A stretch of DNA of 9,474 nucleotides from positions 1 to 9,474 of the forward strand of contig NZCP01000004.1 in NCBI GenBank assembly GCA_002686465.1. Reading direction: 5' to 3'. This DNA is from Candidatus Woesebacteria bacterium. GTDB taxonomy: Bacteria; Patescibacteriota; Microgenomatia; UBA8517; UBA10165. This document shows positions 1 to 8,829 of this stretch, in pieces. Both the position numbers and the translations under genes were made by a program. The notes beneath the pieces are model-generated. The model ran no database searches, was not told the origin of the DNA, and was given only the letters and a program-made list of their open reading frames with translations. Each line of letters begins with the position of its first letter. The stretch's first letter is position 1.

Positions 1-519
<519 letters not shown>

Positions 520-581
520 CTAACTAGTTTTTGTTTAGCTTATGTTAACACTCAGTCGTCGTTTTGTCAACTATATTCCAT

Positions 582-678
582 GGGCCTGTAGCATAGTCTG
601 GAAAGAATTTATTTTCTTGGAAACTAATGCATCGCCTTTGCAAGGCGGGGATCTCGGGTTCGAATCCCGACGGGTCCA
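582..678 (+). tRNA. tRNA-Ala(UGC) with oversized, probably intron-containing D-loop
   Basis: The full cloverleaf can be drawn. The acceptor stem is GGGCCTG (582-588) with CGGGTCC (671-677), including the G3-U70 pair (G584-T675) that is the alanine identity element. The D-stem is GCAT (591-594)/ATGC (627-630). The anticodon stem is TCGCC (632-636)/GGCGG (644-648) around loop TTTGCAA, anticodon TGC (639-641). The variable loop is GGATC, the T-arm is TCGGG-TTCGAAT-CCCGA (654-670), the discriminator is A678 and CCA is not encoded. tRNA-Ala(UGC) between 16S and 23S is the usual archaeal arrangement. The oddity is 24 nt between G19 (601) and A21 (626), where one or two are normal. The insert contains a small hairpin AAGAA (603-607)/TTCTT (614-618), so a D-loop intron is likely; the splice points are not certain. 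Confidence 0.93.
602..625 (+). other. candidate tRNA intron in the D-loop (about 21-24 nt)
   Basis: The extra sequence lies between the conserved GG (600-601) and A626 of tRNA-Ala. A bulge-helix-bulge-like fold can be drawn: central helix TCTG (597-600)/TGGA (618-621) with two G-U pairs, bulges GAA (601-603) and about AAC (622-624), and inner helix AGAA (604-607)/TTCT (614-617). This would remove about 603-623 and leave an 11-nt D-loop; removal of 602-624 would give the common 9-nt loop AGTCTGGTA. A direct repeat GGAAA (600-604 and 619-623) flanks the hairpin. The splice boundaries are inferred, and an unspliced enlarged D-loop is the alternative. Confidence 0.6.
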
Positions 679-712
679 TCTTATTTCAAAGCTTAAATCA
701 TATGTACATAAG

Positions 713-720
713 TTTTAAAA
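713..720 (+). promoter_or_regulatory. TATA box for the gene at 745
   Basis: TTTTAAAA starts 32 nt before the ATG at 745. In archaea this spacing puts transcription start at or within a few bases of the ATG, giving a leaderless mRNA. There is no SD sequence before the ATG. The same arrangement recurs at the next four genes. Confidence 0.6.
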
Positions 721-744
721 AACCACCTTGTCCTATCTTTAGTT

Positions 745-1197
745 ATGAATCTTACTCACAGATGGCGTCTATTTCTTACAAGTTTAGCATTAACAAGTAT
801 GATTAGTTGTGCATCAATAAAAAAAGAAGATCCATCTGTTTATCCTATCACTCCCAAACAAGAAACTCCGTCCCCAAATACTAGTTTATCAGATTATCCA
901 CCGCCGTTTATCGATCCAAAAGCAAAAGAGTTTGATTACCTTGAGGAACTTACAGGAAATAAAGATGTGGCCGATACGATAGGCATGATTGATGTTAGGA
1001 GAGCTCCACTATTAGAGCTTTCACTTAGAGACTTCTCACGTCCCACTCCTCGACAACGATTAGAAAGGTTCGTAGTCGCAGCCCCAGAGAATATGACAGA
1101 AAGATGGGCTCGGTTAAAATTCGTTAGACAATATGGAAAAGGTGGGCATATAGATTACGAATCTCGCGTTTATCCATGGACGCTTCCCCCCAAATAA
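745..1197 (+). CDS. small predicted lipoprotein, function unknown
   Basis: A 150-residue protein that I do not recognise. The N-terminus has a basic start (HRWR, residues 5-8), a hydrophobic stretch (about 9-20) and a lipobox-like MISC with Cys22, so it is probably exported and lipid-anchored on the outer face of the membrane. A Pro/Ser/Thr-rich linker follows (about 28-54, including PSPNTS and YPPPF). The rest (about 60-150) is a charged soluble region with several Arg residues, ending in a Trp/Tyr/Pro-rich tail. There is no other cysteine. The ATG at 745 is chosen because a TATA box lies 32 nt upstream and because it yields a complete signal peptide. It is the first gene of the island between tRNA-Ala and 23S. 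The signal peptide call is fairly strong; the function is open. Confidence 0.8.
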   Translation: MNLTHRWRLFLTSLALTSMISCASIKKEDPSVYPITPKQETPSPNTSLSDYPPPFIDPKAKEFDYLEELTGNKDVADTIGMIDVRRAPLLELSLRDFSRPTPRQRLERFVVAAPENMTERWARLKFVRQYGKGGHIDYESRVYPWTLPPK

Positions 1198-1231
1198 ATC
1201 TTTCTAATTCTCTAAACATCCTCTCAACTTC
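1198..1231 (+). terminator. pyrimidine-rich tract after first island gene (possible terminator)
   Basis: Directly after the stop codon there is a pyrimidine-rich stretch with repeated TCTTTCT/TTCTCT/CCTCTC runs. T-rich tracts without hairpins can terminate archaeal transcription, but this one is interrupted by C and A residues. It is weak evidence. Confidence 0.25.
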
Positions 1232-1241
1232 TAGCCAACAG

Positions 1242-1249
1242 TTTTAAAT
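1242..1249 (+). promoter_or_regulatory. TATA box for the thioredoxin reductase-like gene
   Basis: TTTTAAAT begins 31 nt before the ATG at 1273, within the sequence CAGTTTTAAATATC. It resembles the box at 713 (AGTTTTAAA is shared). The spacing predicts a leaderless message, and no SD is seen upstream of the ATG. Confidence 0.65.
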
Positions 1250-1272
1250 ATCATTACACTTTCACGAACACT

Positions 1273-2178
1273 ATGCACGACGTAATTATCATTGGCGGCG
1301 GCGCAGCCGGTTTAGGTGCGGCACTTTATTGCGCAAGATATAATTTAAAGACATTACTGATTGCAAAAGAGTTCGGCGGCACAGGAAACATTGCACATCA
1401 AGTCGATAATTGGATTGGTGAGCCCGGAATTTCTGGAATGAAACTAATGCAAAAATTCATCAAACATGTAGACAGTTACAAAGTACAAAGACTAACAGAA
1501 GAAGTAAAAAGTATCACAAAAAATTCAGAAGGGACATTCTCAGTTAAGGCAGAAAAAACTCACAAAACAAAAACTATTATTTATGCGTTAGGCATGACAC
1601 ACAGAAAATTAGGTATCCCCGGCGAAGAAGAGTATGCTAGTAAAGGCGTACACTATTGCTATACCTGTGATGGGATTTTATATAAAGACAAGACTGTAGC
1701 TGTTGTTGGAGGCAGTGACGCCGCAGCATTAGGCGCATTATTTCTTGGCCAACATGCAAAACAAGTCTACGTATTATATAGAAAAGACAAACTCCGAGCA
1801 GAACCTATTTCTTCGAAACAAGTATACGAGCATCCAAAAATAAAAGTCATCCATAATGTAAACGTAACAGAATTCAAAGGAGAAGCCATGTTAAAGTCAA
1901 TCACGTTAGACAACGGAAAAACAATGGATTTAGACGGTGTGTTTATAGAAATAGGGCATATTCCTCTAAGCAATTTAGCAAAAGAAGTTAAAGTGAAGAT
2001 AAACGATCACGGTTTTATAGAAGTTGATCAAACACAAACCACAAACGTAAAAGGATTCTTTGCGGCAGGGGACATAACAACAGCACACACCCTAAAACAA
2101 TTTATTACGTCAGCTGCAGAAGGGTCAGTTGCTGCAGAATCAGTTTATCGTTACTTGACGAAAGAAAATAACAAATAA
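1273..2178 (+). CDS. trxB: thioredoxin reductase-like FAD-dependent oxidoreductase
   Basis: A 301-residue cytoplasmic flavoprotein of the low-molecular-weight thioredoxin reductase family, which passes electrons from a pyridine nucleotide through FAD to a CxxC pair and on to thioredoxin-like partners. Seen in the sequence: N-terminal FAD-binding GGGAAGLGAA (8-17); redox motif CYTCDG (Cys129, Cys132) preceding the second nucleotide-binding motif GGSDAA (146-151); C-terminal FAD motif GFFAAGDI (261-268). The length is usual for the family. The site that normally reads HRRxxxRA for the NADPH 2'-phosphate is YRKDKLRA (169-176), so the basic character is kept but the motif is altered; cofactor preference cannot be read from this. 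No thioredoxin gene is adjacent. The neighbours are exported proteins, which might include redox clients, but that is inference. The start is fixed by the FAD motif and TATA spacing. Confidence 0.93.
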   Translation: MHDVIIIGGGAAGLGAALYCARYNLKTLLIAKEFGGTGNIAHQVDNWIGEPGISGMKLMQKFIKHVDSYKVQRLTEEVKSITKNSEGTFSVKAEKTHKTKTIIYALGMTHRKLGIPGEEEYASKGVHYCYTCDGILYKDKTVAVVGGSDAAALGALFLGQHAKQVYVLYRKDKLRAEPISSKQVYEHPKIKVIHNVNVTEFKGEAMLKSITLDNGKTMDLDGVFIEIGHIPLSNLAKEVKVKINDHGFIEVDQTQTTNVKGFFAAGDITTAHTLKQFITSAAEGSVAAESVYRYLTKENNK

Positions 2179-2184
2179 AAAACA

Positions 2185-2192
2185 TTTATAAA
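2185..2192 (+). promoter_or_regulatory. TATA box for the gene at 2215
   Basis: TTTATAAA begins 30 nt before the ATG at 2215, only 6 nt after the preceding stop codon. It is a near-consensus archaeal TATA box. No SD is present; a leaderless start is predicted. Confidence 0.7.
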
Positions 2193-2214
2193 AGGCTTTA
2201 GCATTACCTCTTTC

Positions 2215-3084
2215 ATGAAGCTATACACAACACGTGAATTTATTAGCACAGTGGGACGGTTTACACTTGGAACAGCGATAGGGTGGGGACTTGTTTCCTG
2301 TGGAAAGGACAGCAAAGATAATTCCAATCCATTAATAGAAGAGCCTGAAGTATATCTCATTAACGATCAATTTGATCAGCCAGAGATCAATCAATTACAT
2401 TGGGTAACAGGCAAAATGATTGTTCAAGATGATCCAAGACTTCCCATATTTCTCGGAAATCAAGGGATCCCTTACCATCCAGCAACGGTCAATCACAGGA
2501 TAGACACACAAAATAGTTTATTAGAAATGCGTATAGATTCTGCCAATATTGCAGCAAACACTTCAGGCCCTAGTGGATGGGTACGAACAGTAGAAAATCT
2601 TAATAACGGAAAAAATATCGAAATAGAATGGGACGGAAACTATGAGATGCCTTTGTTCTTTAACTACGGAGGAAATCTAAACGATCGTGTCAGTGTACAA
2701 ATCGCATACGAGCCTATGCCTAGACCTGAAGTCTTTAACGGCAACCCTGTTGGGCCAGCAGACCTAGGAGAAGGAAAACTAGATTTTGCAGTAAATTTAT
2801 ATGCAGGAAACGGTGAATTCATACCAGAACTGGGCCCTGACGAAATTGCTAATGGGGAAGCAAAACCACGTTTAGATCAATCAGTAGCATGGAAGATGCA
2901 AATTAAAGGGAAAGAAAACAAAGCTATACTTTATGATCATAACCAAAACCAACTTGGCGAAGCAGATCTTGATCCTAATCGTCCATGGCATTTCCAAATA
3001 GTTACCGCATGCGCTATCAGCTCAAACATCGACCCTCGTACAGGGATATATCGCATCAAAAAATTCACAGCAAAAGTGATCTAA
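2215..3084 (+). CDS. predicted lipoprotein, 289 residues, function unknown
   Basis: I do not recognise this family by name. The N-terminus has a basic region (K2, R7, R15), a hydrophobic segment (about 16-27) and lipobox LVSC with Cys29, followed by a polar linker (GKDSKDNSN), so it should be exported and lipid-anchored. The mature part looks like a soluble beta-rich domain: alternating hydrophobic/polar stretches such as LLEMRIDSA, IEIEWDGNYE, LDFAVNLYAG and WKMQIKG, many Asn/Asp/Gly turns and aromatic residues. That pattern is reminiscent of a jelly-roll or lectin/glucanase-like fold with a carbohydrate-related role, but no catalytic motif is identified and the fold is inferred only from the pattern. 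Apart from the lipobox Cys there is one cysteine (TACAISS, near residue 264). It has its own TATA box and no SD, and is followed by the large exported protein at 3148. Confidence 0.82.
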   Translation: MKLYTTREFISTVGRFTLGTAIGWGLVSCGKDSKDNSNPLIEEPEVYLINDQFDQPEINQLHWVTGKMIVQDDPRLPIFLGNQGIPYHPATVNHRIDTQNSLLEMRIDSANIAANTSGPSGWVRTVENLNNGKNIEIEWDGNYEMPLFFNYGGNLNDRVSVQIAYEPMPRPEVFNGNPVGPADLGEGKLDFAVNLYAGNGEFIPELGPDEIANGEAKPRLDQSVAWKMQIKGKENKAILYDHNQNQLGEADLDPNRPWHFQIVTACAISSNIDPRTGIYRIKKFTAKVI

Positions 3085-3114
3085 CCAAAGTTTGAATAAG
3101 AAGTGTATGGTTAG
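3081..3114 (+). other. inverted repeat spanning the stop codon and spacer
   Basis: CTAACCA (3081-3087, overlapping the TAA stop) is the exact complement of TGGTTAG (3108-3114), with a 20-nt loop. It lies between the stop of the lipoprotein gene and the TATA-like box at 3119. It could be an mRNA 3' end structure or an operator-like site just upstream of the next promoter. A 7-bp match at this spacing can also be chance. Confidence 0.3.
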
Positions 3115-3118
3115 TAGG

Positions 3119-3126
3119 TTTCTAAA
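3119..3126 (+). promoter_or_regulatory. weak TATA-like box for the 781-residue protein gene
   Basis: TTTCTAAA begins 29 nt before the ATG at 3148. It is less canonical than the other boxes but has the same spacing. No SD precedes the ATG. Confidence 0.45.
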
Positions 3127-3147
3127 CGTCATAAAGAAAACGTTACT

Positions 3148-5493
3148 ATGTCATTAATAAATAAAGTAAAATCATGGTTTATGTACTCAACCTATTGCCT
3201 TACGGCAACTTTTCTCGCAGGCATTGCCCAACCCAGCTGGAGTCAATCTAGTGAACATAGTCAACAGCGACCAATTTATTTCACCACCAGCACTCAACGC
3301 AAATTTCCGACAAGACAAATGGTTCGTGTTATTGAACCAATACGATTACAAGCAAGTGACGAATTTGGTTTTCTTACGCTTGCCGGTTATCAAAACGAGA
3401 CGTCTAGATTAGTAGAGGCATTCCCAGACCAAATTTTAGCAACCATGGAGGCTATCAACGAAGATTTGTTTACTGAACTCACAGGTACTTACCAAACAGG
3501 CGAAGACGAATTTACGATTCCTATCATCTCTAGGGATGTTGATTTTAATGGATCACCAGTAACAGAACATTTTATGAGGAATATACCGCTTGTGGATTAT
3601 TCTAGGTTAGATCAAGTTCCCGGAAAAGAGCACTTTATCCCTTCAGAAGTTTCTCAATCGATCTGGGAAATACCTATAGAAGATGGGATTACGCAACAAG
3701 TGTTGCGACATAGTAAGGTTACAGTTGATCAGACAGGCCAGCAAGTATTAATTACTAATCGTAAGGGTCTAGTAGGTTTAACGAGACAAATTACGGATCC
3801 AACGTTATCTAACACCATTTGGCAAGATTTAGACTACCCGGTTACCATTTTCCAAGAAGAATTCCCCTCAGTAACAGCATACCCGCATTCTATTAACCAC
3901 GAATTGATCCTCGAGCCGGAGGCGGCACGTAATTACGCAACACAGTTCGATCAGTCAGCAACAGTGCCACAGGAAATTCAACAAGGAATACTGGACACCT
4001 ACATGAGTTTTGAGCATGCACATTTACAGTCTACCAAAAAAGCGATGGAAGTGACGTTTAGGAAAGAATTAAAATTGGCTAGTAAAAACGCATCCTTTGC
4101 CCAACGAGTCACCATGGCTCACACGATTTCAACAGTATTCGCAAAGACCTATGACTTTGATATTAAAGACGGCGGCATATTTGGGACTGGCAATATCACA
4201 ATAGAAGACGTAATAGCTGCCGCAACGAAAGCAGCGGTAACGGGATCAAATACCCCTATTGCAGTGTGCCGGCAACACACTGATTGGCTCACTAGGGTAA
4301 TGTCTCAAGATTTGGGTTTAGACGCAGGGTCGCTTACGCTCGCAACTGACCGCTCACCTCATGCCATCTCTTTTCTTCGGGATCCAAAAACACGAAATAT
4401 AATCCTCCTTAATTACTCACGCCTAACAAGCACGGACACGGCATCTTTAACCGAGGCAATGAGTTTCGTGGAACGAGAAAACCAAGTCATCTCCCCAGGA
4501 TTTGCTTGGGTCGTTGATGACCAAGGGAATTATCTTACAAAAGTGAGATCACAAGCAAGCAACGACCTCTACGAAGTCAGTTTAGTCACTTTACCCAATG
4601 ATATGATTAAACAAACATTCTTACCACATAGAGAACTTCCAGATGCCCGGATTGACGTTCAATTAACCGACCGCCTCTCACGTATTATTATTCAGGACTC
4701 AAATTGGGCTACGTCAGCATTTTTTCTTAACAGTAGCCCTGAACCGTATCATAGTCTTGCAAAACTCACAGGCGTTTCAGCAAAAAAAGAAATATCATGG
4801 CTACCGATTACCATTAACGGATCCCTAATGAACCGTCTTTTTAAAAGTTATAGGGACCAAAACGGTGGCGAGGATTGGGAGATTTTATTTGGGATACACT
4901 CAGATCATCACTGGCAAAAGCAGACTAATTTCTTAGATATAGAGTTAATGCACCAAAGTTCAGGCATAATGACTTACAATTTTTCCAAGGGAGACTTTTC
5001 TACTAGAGTAAAGTCCTTTGAAGTAGAATCAGCATTGGGGCTAAAAGGATCTTATACACTTGGTTCCATTGATGGATACACATTCATTATACCCAATTTT
5101 TCTCTTGGCTCAAGGAAATTACAAGGGGGATATCTTGGTGCAACCGAAATATTCCCGCTCCTCACCAACACTAAAGTGCAGAGCGGATTAACATGGGAGG
5201 CTAAAAAAACGGATTTTAACCTAGATAGTTTTCTAGAGCGAGATAAGCTTTTTACAGGGATAGGCATAGGTTTCACGGCAGCTTATCAAGGGACACCTCA
5301 CCCTGTTTTAGCTTTTGAGTTTTCCAATGAAATTTCTCGTCATCCCTCACTCGTATCGGATCGAAAAGTAATCATTGCAAGCATTGAGATCGGAGATATT
5401 GATGGGCTAAGTACACATTTAGGATTACACTTAGAGCGAGGGATACAGAACAGATCTTATTTAGAGGCGGGAATCACCTACCGATTTAGGTAA
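3148..5493 (+). CDS. large exported protein with transglutaminase-like core and beta-rich C-terminus
   Basis: A 781-residue protein with an N-terminal signal peptide: a basic start (K6, K8), a hydrophobic stretch (about 10-26) and a likely signal peptidase I site around AQPSWSQ (27-33). Residues 34-350 are soluble with no motif I recognise. Residues about 368-424 resemble the transglutaminase-like/papain-like core: a Cys at the start of a helix (AVCRQHTDWLTRVM, Cys374), a His after a beta-turn (SPHAISFLRDP, His405) and a polar residue on the next strand (IILLNYS, Asn422). The spacings of 31 and 17 suit a Cys-His-Asp/Asn triad. Such enzymes cleave or crosslink peptide amides; the substrate is unknown. 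Residues about 575-781 are rich in alternating beta strands with Gly turns and end in TYRFR, resembling an outer-membrane barrel or a secreted beta-sandwich. No other cysteine is seen outside the signal region and Cys374. The catalytic call is moderate and the C-terminal fold tentative. Confidence 0.8.
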   Translation: MSLINKVKSWFMYSTYCLTATFLAGIAQPSWSQSSEHSQQRPIYFTTSTQRKFPTRQMVRVIEPIRLQASDEFGFLTLAGYQNETSRLVEAFPDQILATMEAINEDLFTELTGTYQTGEDEFTIPIISRDVDFNGSPVTEHFMRNIPLVDYSRLDQVPGKEHFIPSEVSQSIWEIPIEDGITQQVLRHSKVTVDQTGQQVLITNRKGLVGLTRQITDPTLSNTIWQDLDYPVTIFQEEFPSVTAYPHSINHELILEPEAARNYATQFDQSATVPQEIQQGILDTYMSFEHAHLQSTKKAMEVTFRKELKLASKNASFAQRVTMAHTISTVFAKTYDFDIKDGGIFGTGNITIEDVIAAATKAAVTGSNTPIAVCRQHTDWLTRVMSQDLGLDAGSLTLATDRSPHAISFLRDPKTRNIILLNYSRLTSTDTASLTEAMSFVERENQVISPGFAWVVDDQGNYLTKVRSQASNDLYEVSLVTLPNDMIKQTFLPHRELPDARIDVQLTDRLSRIIIQDSNWATSAFFLNSSPEPYHSLAKLTGVSAKKEISWLPITINGSLMNRLFKSYRDQNGGEDWEILFGIHSDHHWQKQTNFLDIELMHQSSGIMTYNFSKGDFSTRVKSFEVESALGLKGSYTLGSIDGYTFIIPNFSLGSRKLQGGYLGATEIFPLLTNTKVQSGLTWEAKKTDFNLDSFLERDKLFTGIGIGFTAAYQGTPHPVLAFEFSNEISRHPSLVSDRKVIIASIEIGDIDGLSTHLGLHLERGIQNRSYLEAGITYRFR

Positions 5494-5502
5494 ATAAAAA
5501 CC

Positions 5503-5510
5503 TTTTTAAT
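5503..5510 (+). promoter_or_regulatory. TATA-like box for the gene at 5536
   Basis: TTTTTAAT begins 33 nt before the ATG at 5536. The AAAAACCTTTTT segment (5496-5507) and the later TTTT (5515-5518) may also act as a T-rich stop signal for the preceding gene. No SD precedes the ATG. Confidence 0.5.
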
Positions 5511-5535
5511 CCTATTTTCAACCCTAAATCATCTT

Positions 5536-6045
5536 ATGGTACAAATTATAGAAATGAGTTTTGAAGGTTCTAATCCCTATATTAATGATGATCAAAAGAT
5601 CCTAAGAGATGTCCTAGAACCTAAAGGCCTATATGATGATCAGTTCGGCTACTATCCTTTTAATGTAGACGCTCTTAAAATGATGAAAGAAAAGGGTTAT
5701 GCACCTTCTTTAATAGAATTAAATGATGATGGAAATTTTTTACCTTTGTTATATTTAGTAAACACAGGGTCACGTTTTGAAATTGGTAATCCCAATGACT
5801 CAACAAATGAAGAAGAAAAACTACCTCATAGGTTAGGATTAGATCAATCAGACACAAACAAAGCCGCCTTCACAGTATACCATCGAAGTCATCTTCAACT
5901 CTCTGATCATAGTGATCAAAACTTCAAATTTAAAGAAAAAGGGAAAGAACTTGAAGCAGTTGCAGGTATCGTAATTGTATCACCGGTTCATGGTAGAGAA
6001 GAGAAAGAAAGAAGAAATTATACCTTATTCGGACCTAATGTGTAG
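5536..6045 (+). CDS. small acidic protein of unknown function
   Basis: A 169-residue protein that I do not recognise. It has no signal peptide, no membrane segment and no cysteine, so it is probably cytoplasmic, unlike most of its neighbours. The N-terminal two thirds are rich in Asp/Glu/Asn (NDDQKILRDVLEP; PNDSTNEEEK), with short hydrophobic strands such as FLPLLYLVN (68-76) and AGIVIVSPVHG (143-153). The last 20 residues are basic and charged (REEKERRNY). A second ATG lies at 5554, but the TATA spacing favours 5536. It is the last gene before the 23S promoter. The reading frame is intact and shares the base composition and promoter style of the island, so it is likely a real gene. Confidence 0.72.
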   Translation: MVQIIEMSFEGSNPYINDDQKILRDVLEPKGLYDDQFGYYPFNVDALKMMKEKGYAPSLIELNDDGNFLPLLYLVNTGSRFEIGNPNDSTNEEEKLPHRLGLDQSDTNKAAFTVYHRSHLQLSDHSDQNFKFKEKGKELEAVAGIVIVSPVHGREEKERRNYTLFGPNV

Positions 6046-6221
6046 TGCATTTAGTAAATAAAAAATAAAAACAAAACGCTTATAAACACTCCTGGAATTA
6101 CTCTATTATTCTTAATACCTCATGCCGCTCACAAAACGATACAGTTATGAGCAAAGGGTATCAAAGATGTATCACAACATCATATTGATATCATGCAATG
6201 GAGCACAAGAGTTTCTGTATT
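6046..6221 (+). other. 23S upstream region: A-rich promoter zone and about 110-nt leader
   Basis: An A-rich stretch (6055-6076) lies just upstream of the TATA box at 6079. From the predicted transcription start (about 6109) to the 23S 5' end there are about 113 nt of leader, which includes a small hairpin GATGT (6166-6170)/ACATC (6177-6181). The leader should pair with the 23S trailer for processing, but the trailer lies beyond the window. No protein gene is seen here. Confidence 0.5.
6079..6086 (+). promoter_or_regulatory. strong TATA box, probable separate 23S rRNA promoter
   Basis: CTTATAAA, followed by CAC and preceded by an A-rich tract, is the most canonical TATA box in the window. No open reading frame begins about 30 nt downstream; the next gene is 23S rRNA. 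The predicted transcription start is near 6109. This implies that 23S is transcribed independently of 16S. Confidence 0.7.
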
Positions 6222-8211
<1,990 letters not shown>

Positions 8212-8336
8212 AATACCAATCTAAAGTTGCCTTAGTAAAATTTGGCTATTTGCGGGAACATCTGAGTATCCCACACTACCTAATCGTAGAGTTTACGGTG
8301 AATGTAGGCAAGAAGTTATAAACTTTAAAACCTATA

Positions 8337-8340
8337 AGGT
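8337..8340 (+). promoter_or_regulatory. SD-like AGGT for the intron ORF, inside a small hairpin
   Basis: AGGT complements ACCT of the 16S 3' end and lies 6 nt before GTG 8347 and 9 nt before ATG 8350. It also forms the 3' arm of a hairpin ACCT (8330-8333)-ATA-AGGT, which could hide it from ribosomes. It is the only SD-like site before a gene in this window. Confidence 0.45.
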
Positions 8341-8346
8341 AAAAAT

Positions 8347-8829
8347 GTGATGGGTGCAGACAATCCGCAGGAAAGACTAGATAAGAAATGGATAGTTGGA
8401 TTTGTTGATGGTGAAGGATGTTTTCATGTTGCAATTAATCAACAACATAAAATGACGATTGGGTGGCAAGTGCTACCCGAACTTCGAGTCGTTCAACATA
8501 AAAGGGATAGACAAGTCCTTGAACGAATGCGAAAAACATTGAATGTTGGCGTAGTTCGAGTCAATAATAAAGATAGACTTGAGTTACGTGTAAGAAAATT
8601 AAGCGAGCTTAATTACATTGTAACGTTTTTTGAAAAACATCCGCTCATGACAACGAAACATCAAAACTTCATCTTGTTTAAGAAAATAATCTTAGCAATG
8701 AATGAGAAAAAACATCTAACACGTGATGGACTAACAGAAATTGCAAAAATAGCAGCAAAAATGAATCGAAAAGTTCGGTCACGTTATCTAGAATCCTCAG
8801 AGACCATACGCCAAACACGTAGTACGTGA
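8347..8829 (+). CDS. LAGLIDADG homing endonuclease encoded in the group I intron
   Basis: A 160-residue protein from GTG 8347, or 159 from ATG 8350; both lie downstream of an in-frame TAA at 8335, and the SD-like AGGT suits either. It has one LAGLIDADG motif, WIVGFVDGEG (15-24); Glu23 is at the position of the metal-binding acid. One motif and this length, close to I-CreI, imply action as a homodimer. The basic DNA-binding middle (HKRDRQVLERMRK, RVNNKDRLELRVRKL) and the C-terminal helices with HPLMTTKHQNF are typical of the single-motif LAGLIDADG_1 family. The expected role is to cut intron-less 23S genes across CTTAAGGT/AACGAAAT, leading to intron copying. The first codons overlap P5, P4 and P6, and the last eleven overlap P6, P7, P3 and P8; the stop TGA lies in P8. 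It could also assist RNA folding (maturase), which cannot be judged here. Confidence 0.93.
   Translation: MMGADNPQERLDKKWIVGFVDGEGCFHVAINQQHKMTIGWQVLPELRVVQHKRDRQVLERMRKTLNVGVVRVNNKDRLELRVRKLSELNYIVTFFEKHPLMTTKHQNFILFKKIILAMNEKKHLTRDGLTEIAKIAAKMNRKVRSRYLESSETIRQTRST

Noticed and set aside
570..581. TATA-like ACTATATTCC just before tRNA-Ala
   Set aside because: It ends about 4 nt before the tRNA 5' end, far too close for a TATA box at -26; tRNA-Ala is more likely co-transcribed with 16S.
1767..5857. Short frames overlapping the island genes (1767-1973, 2151-2360, 3224-3412, 5052-5276, 5675-5857)
   Set aside because: Each lies mostly or wholly within a longer, well-supported gene in another frame and has no promoter or motif of its own.
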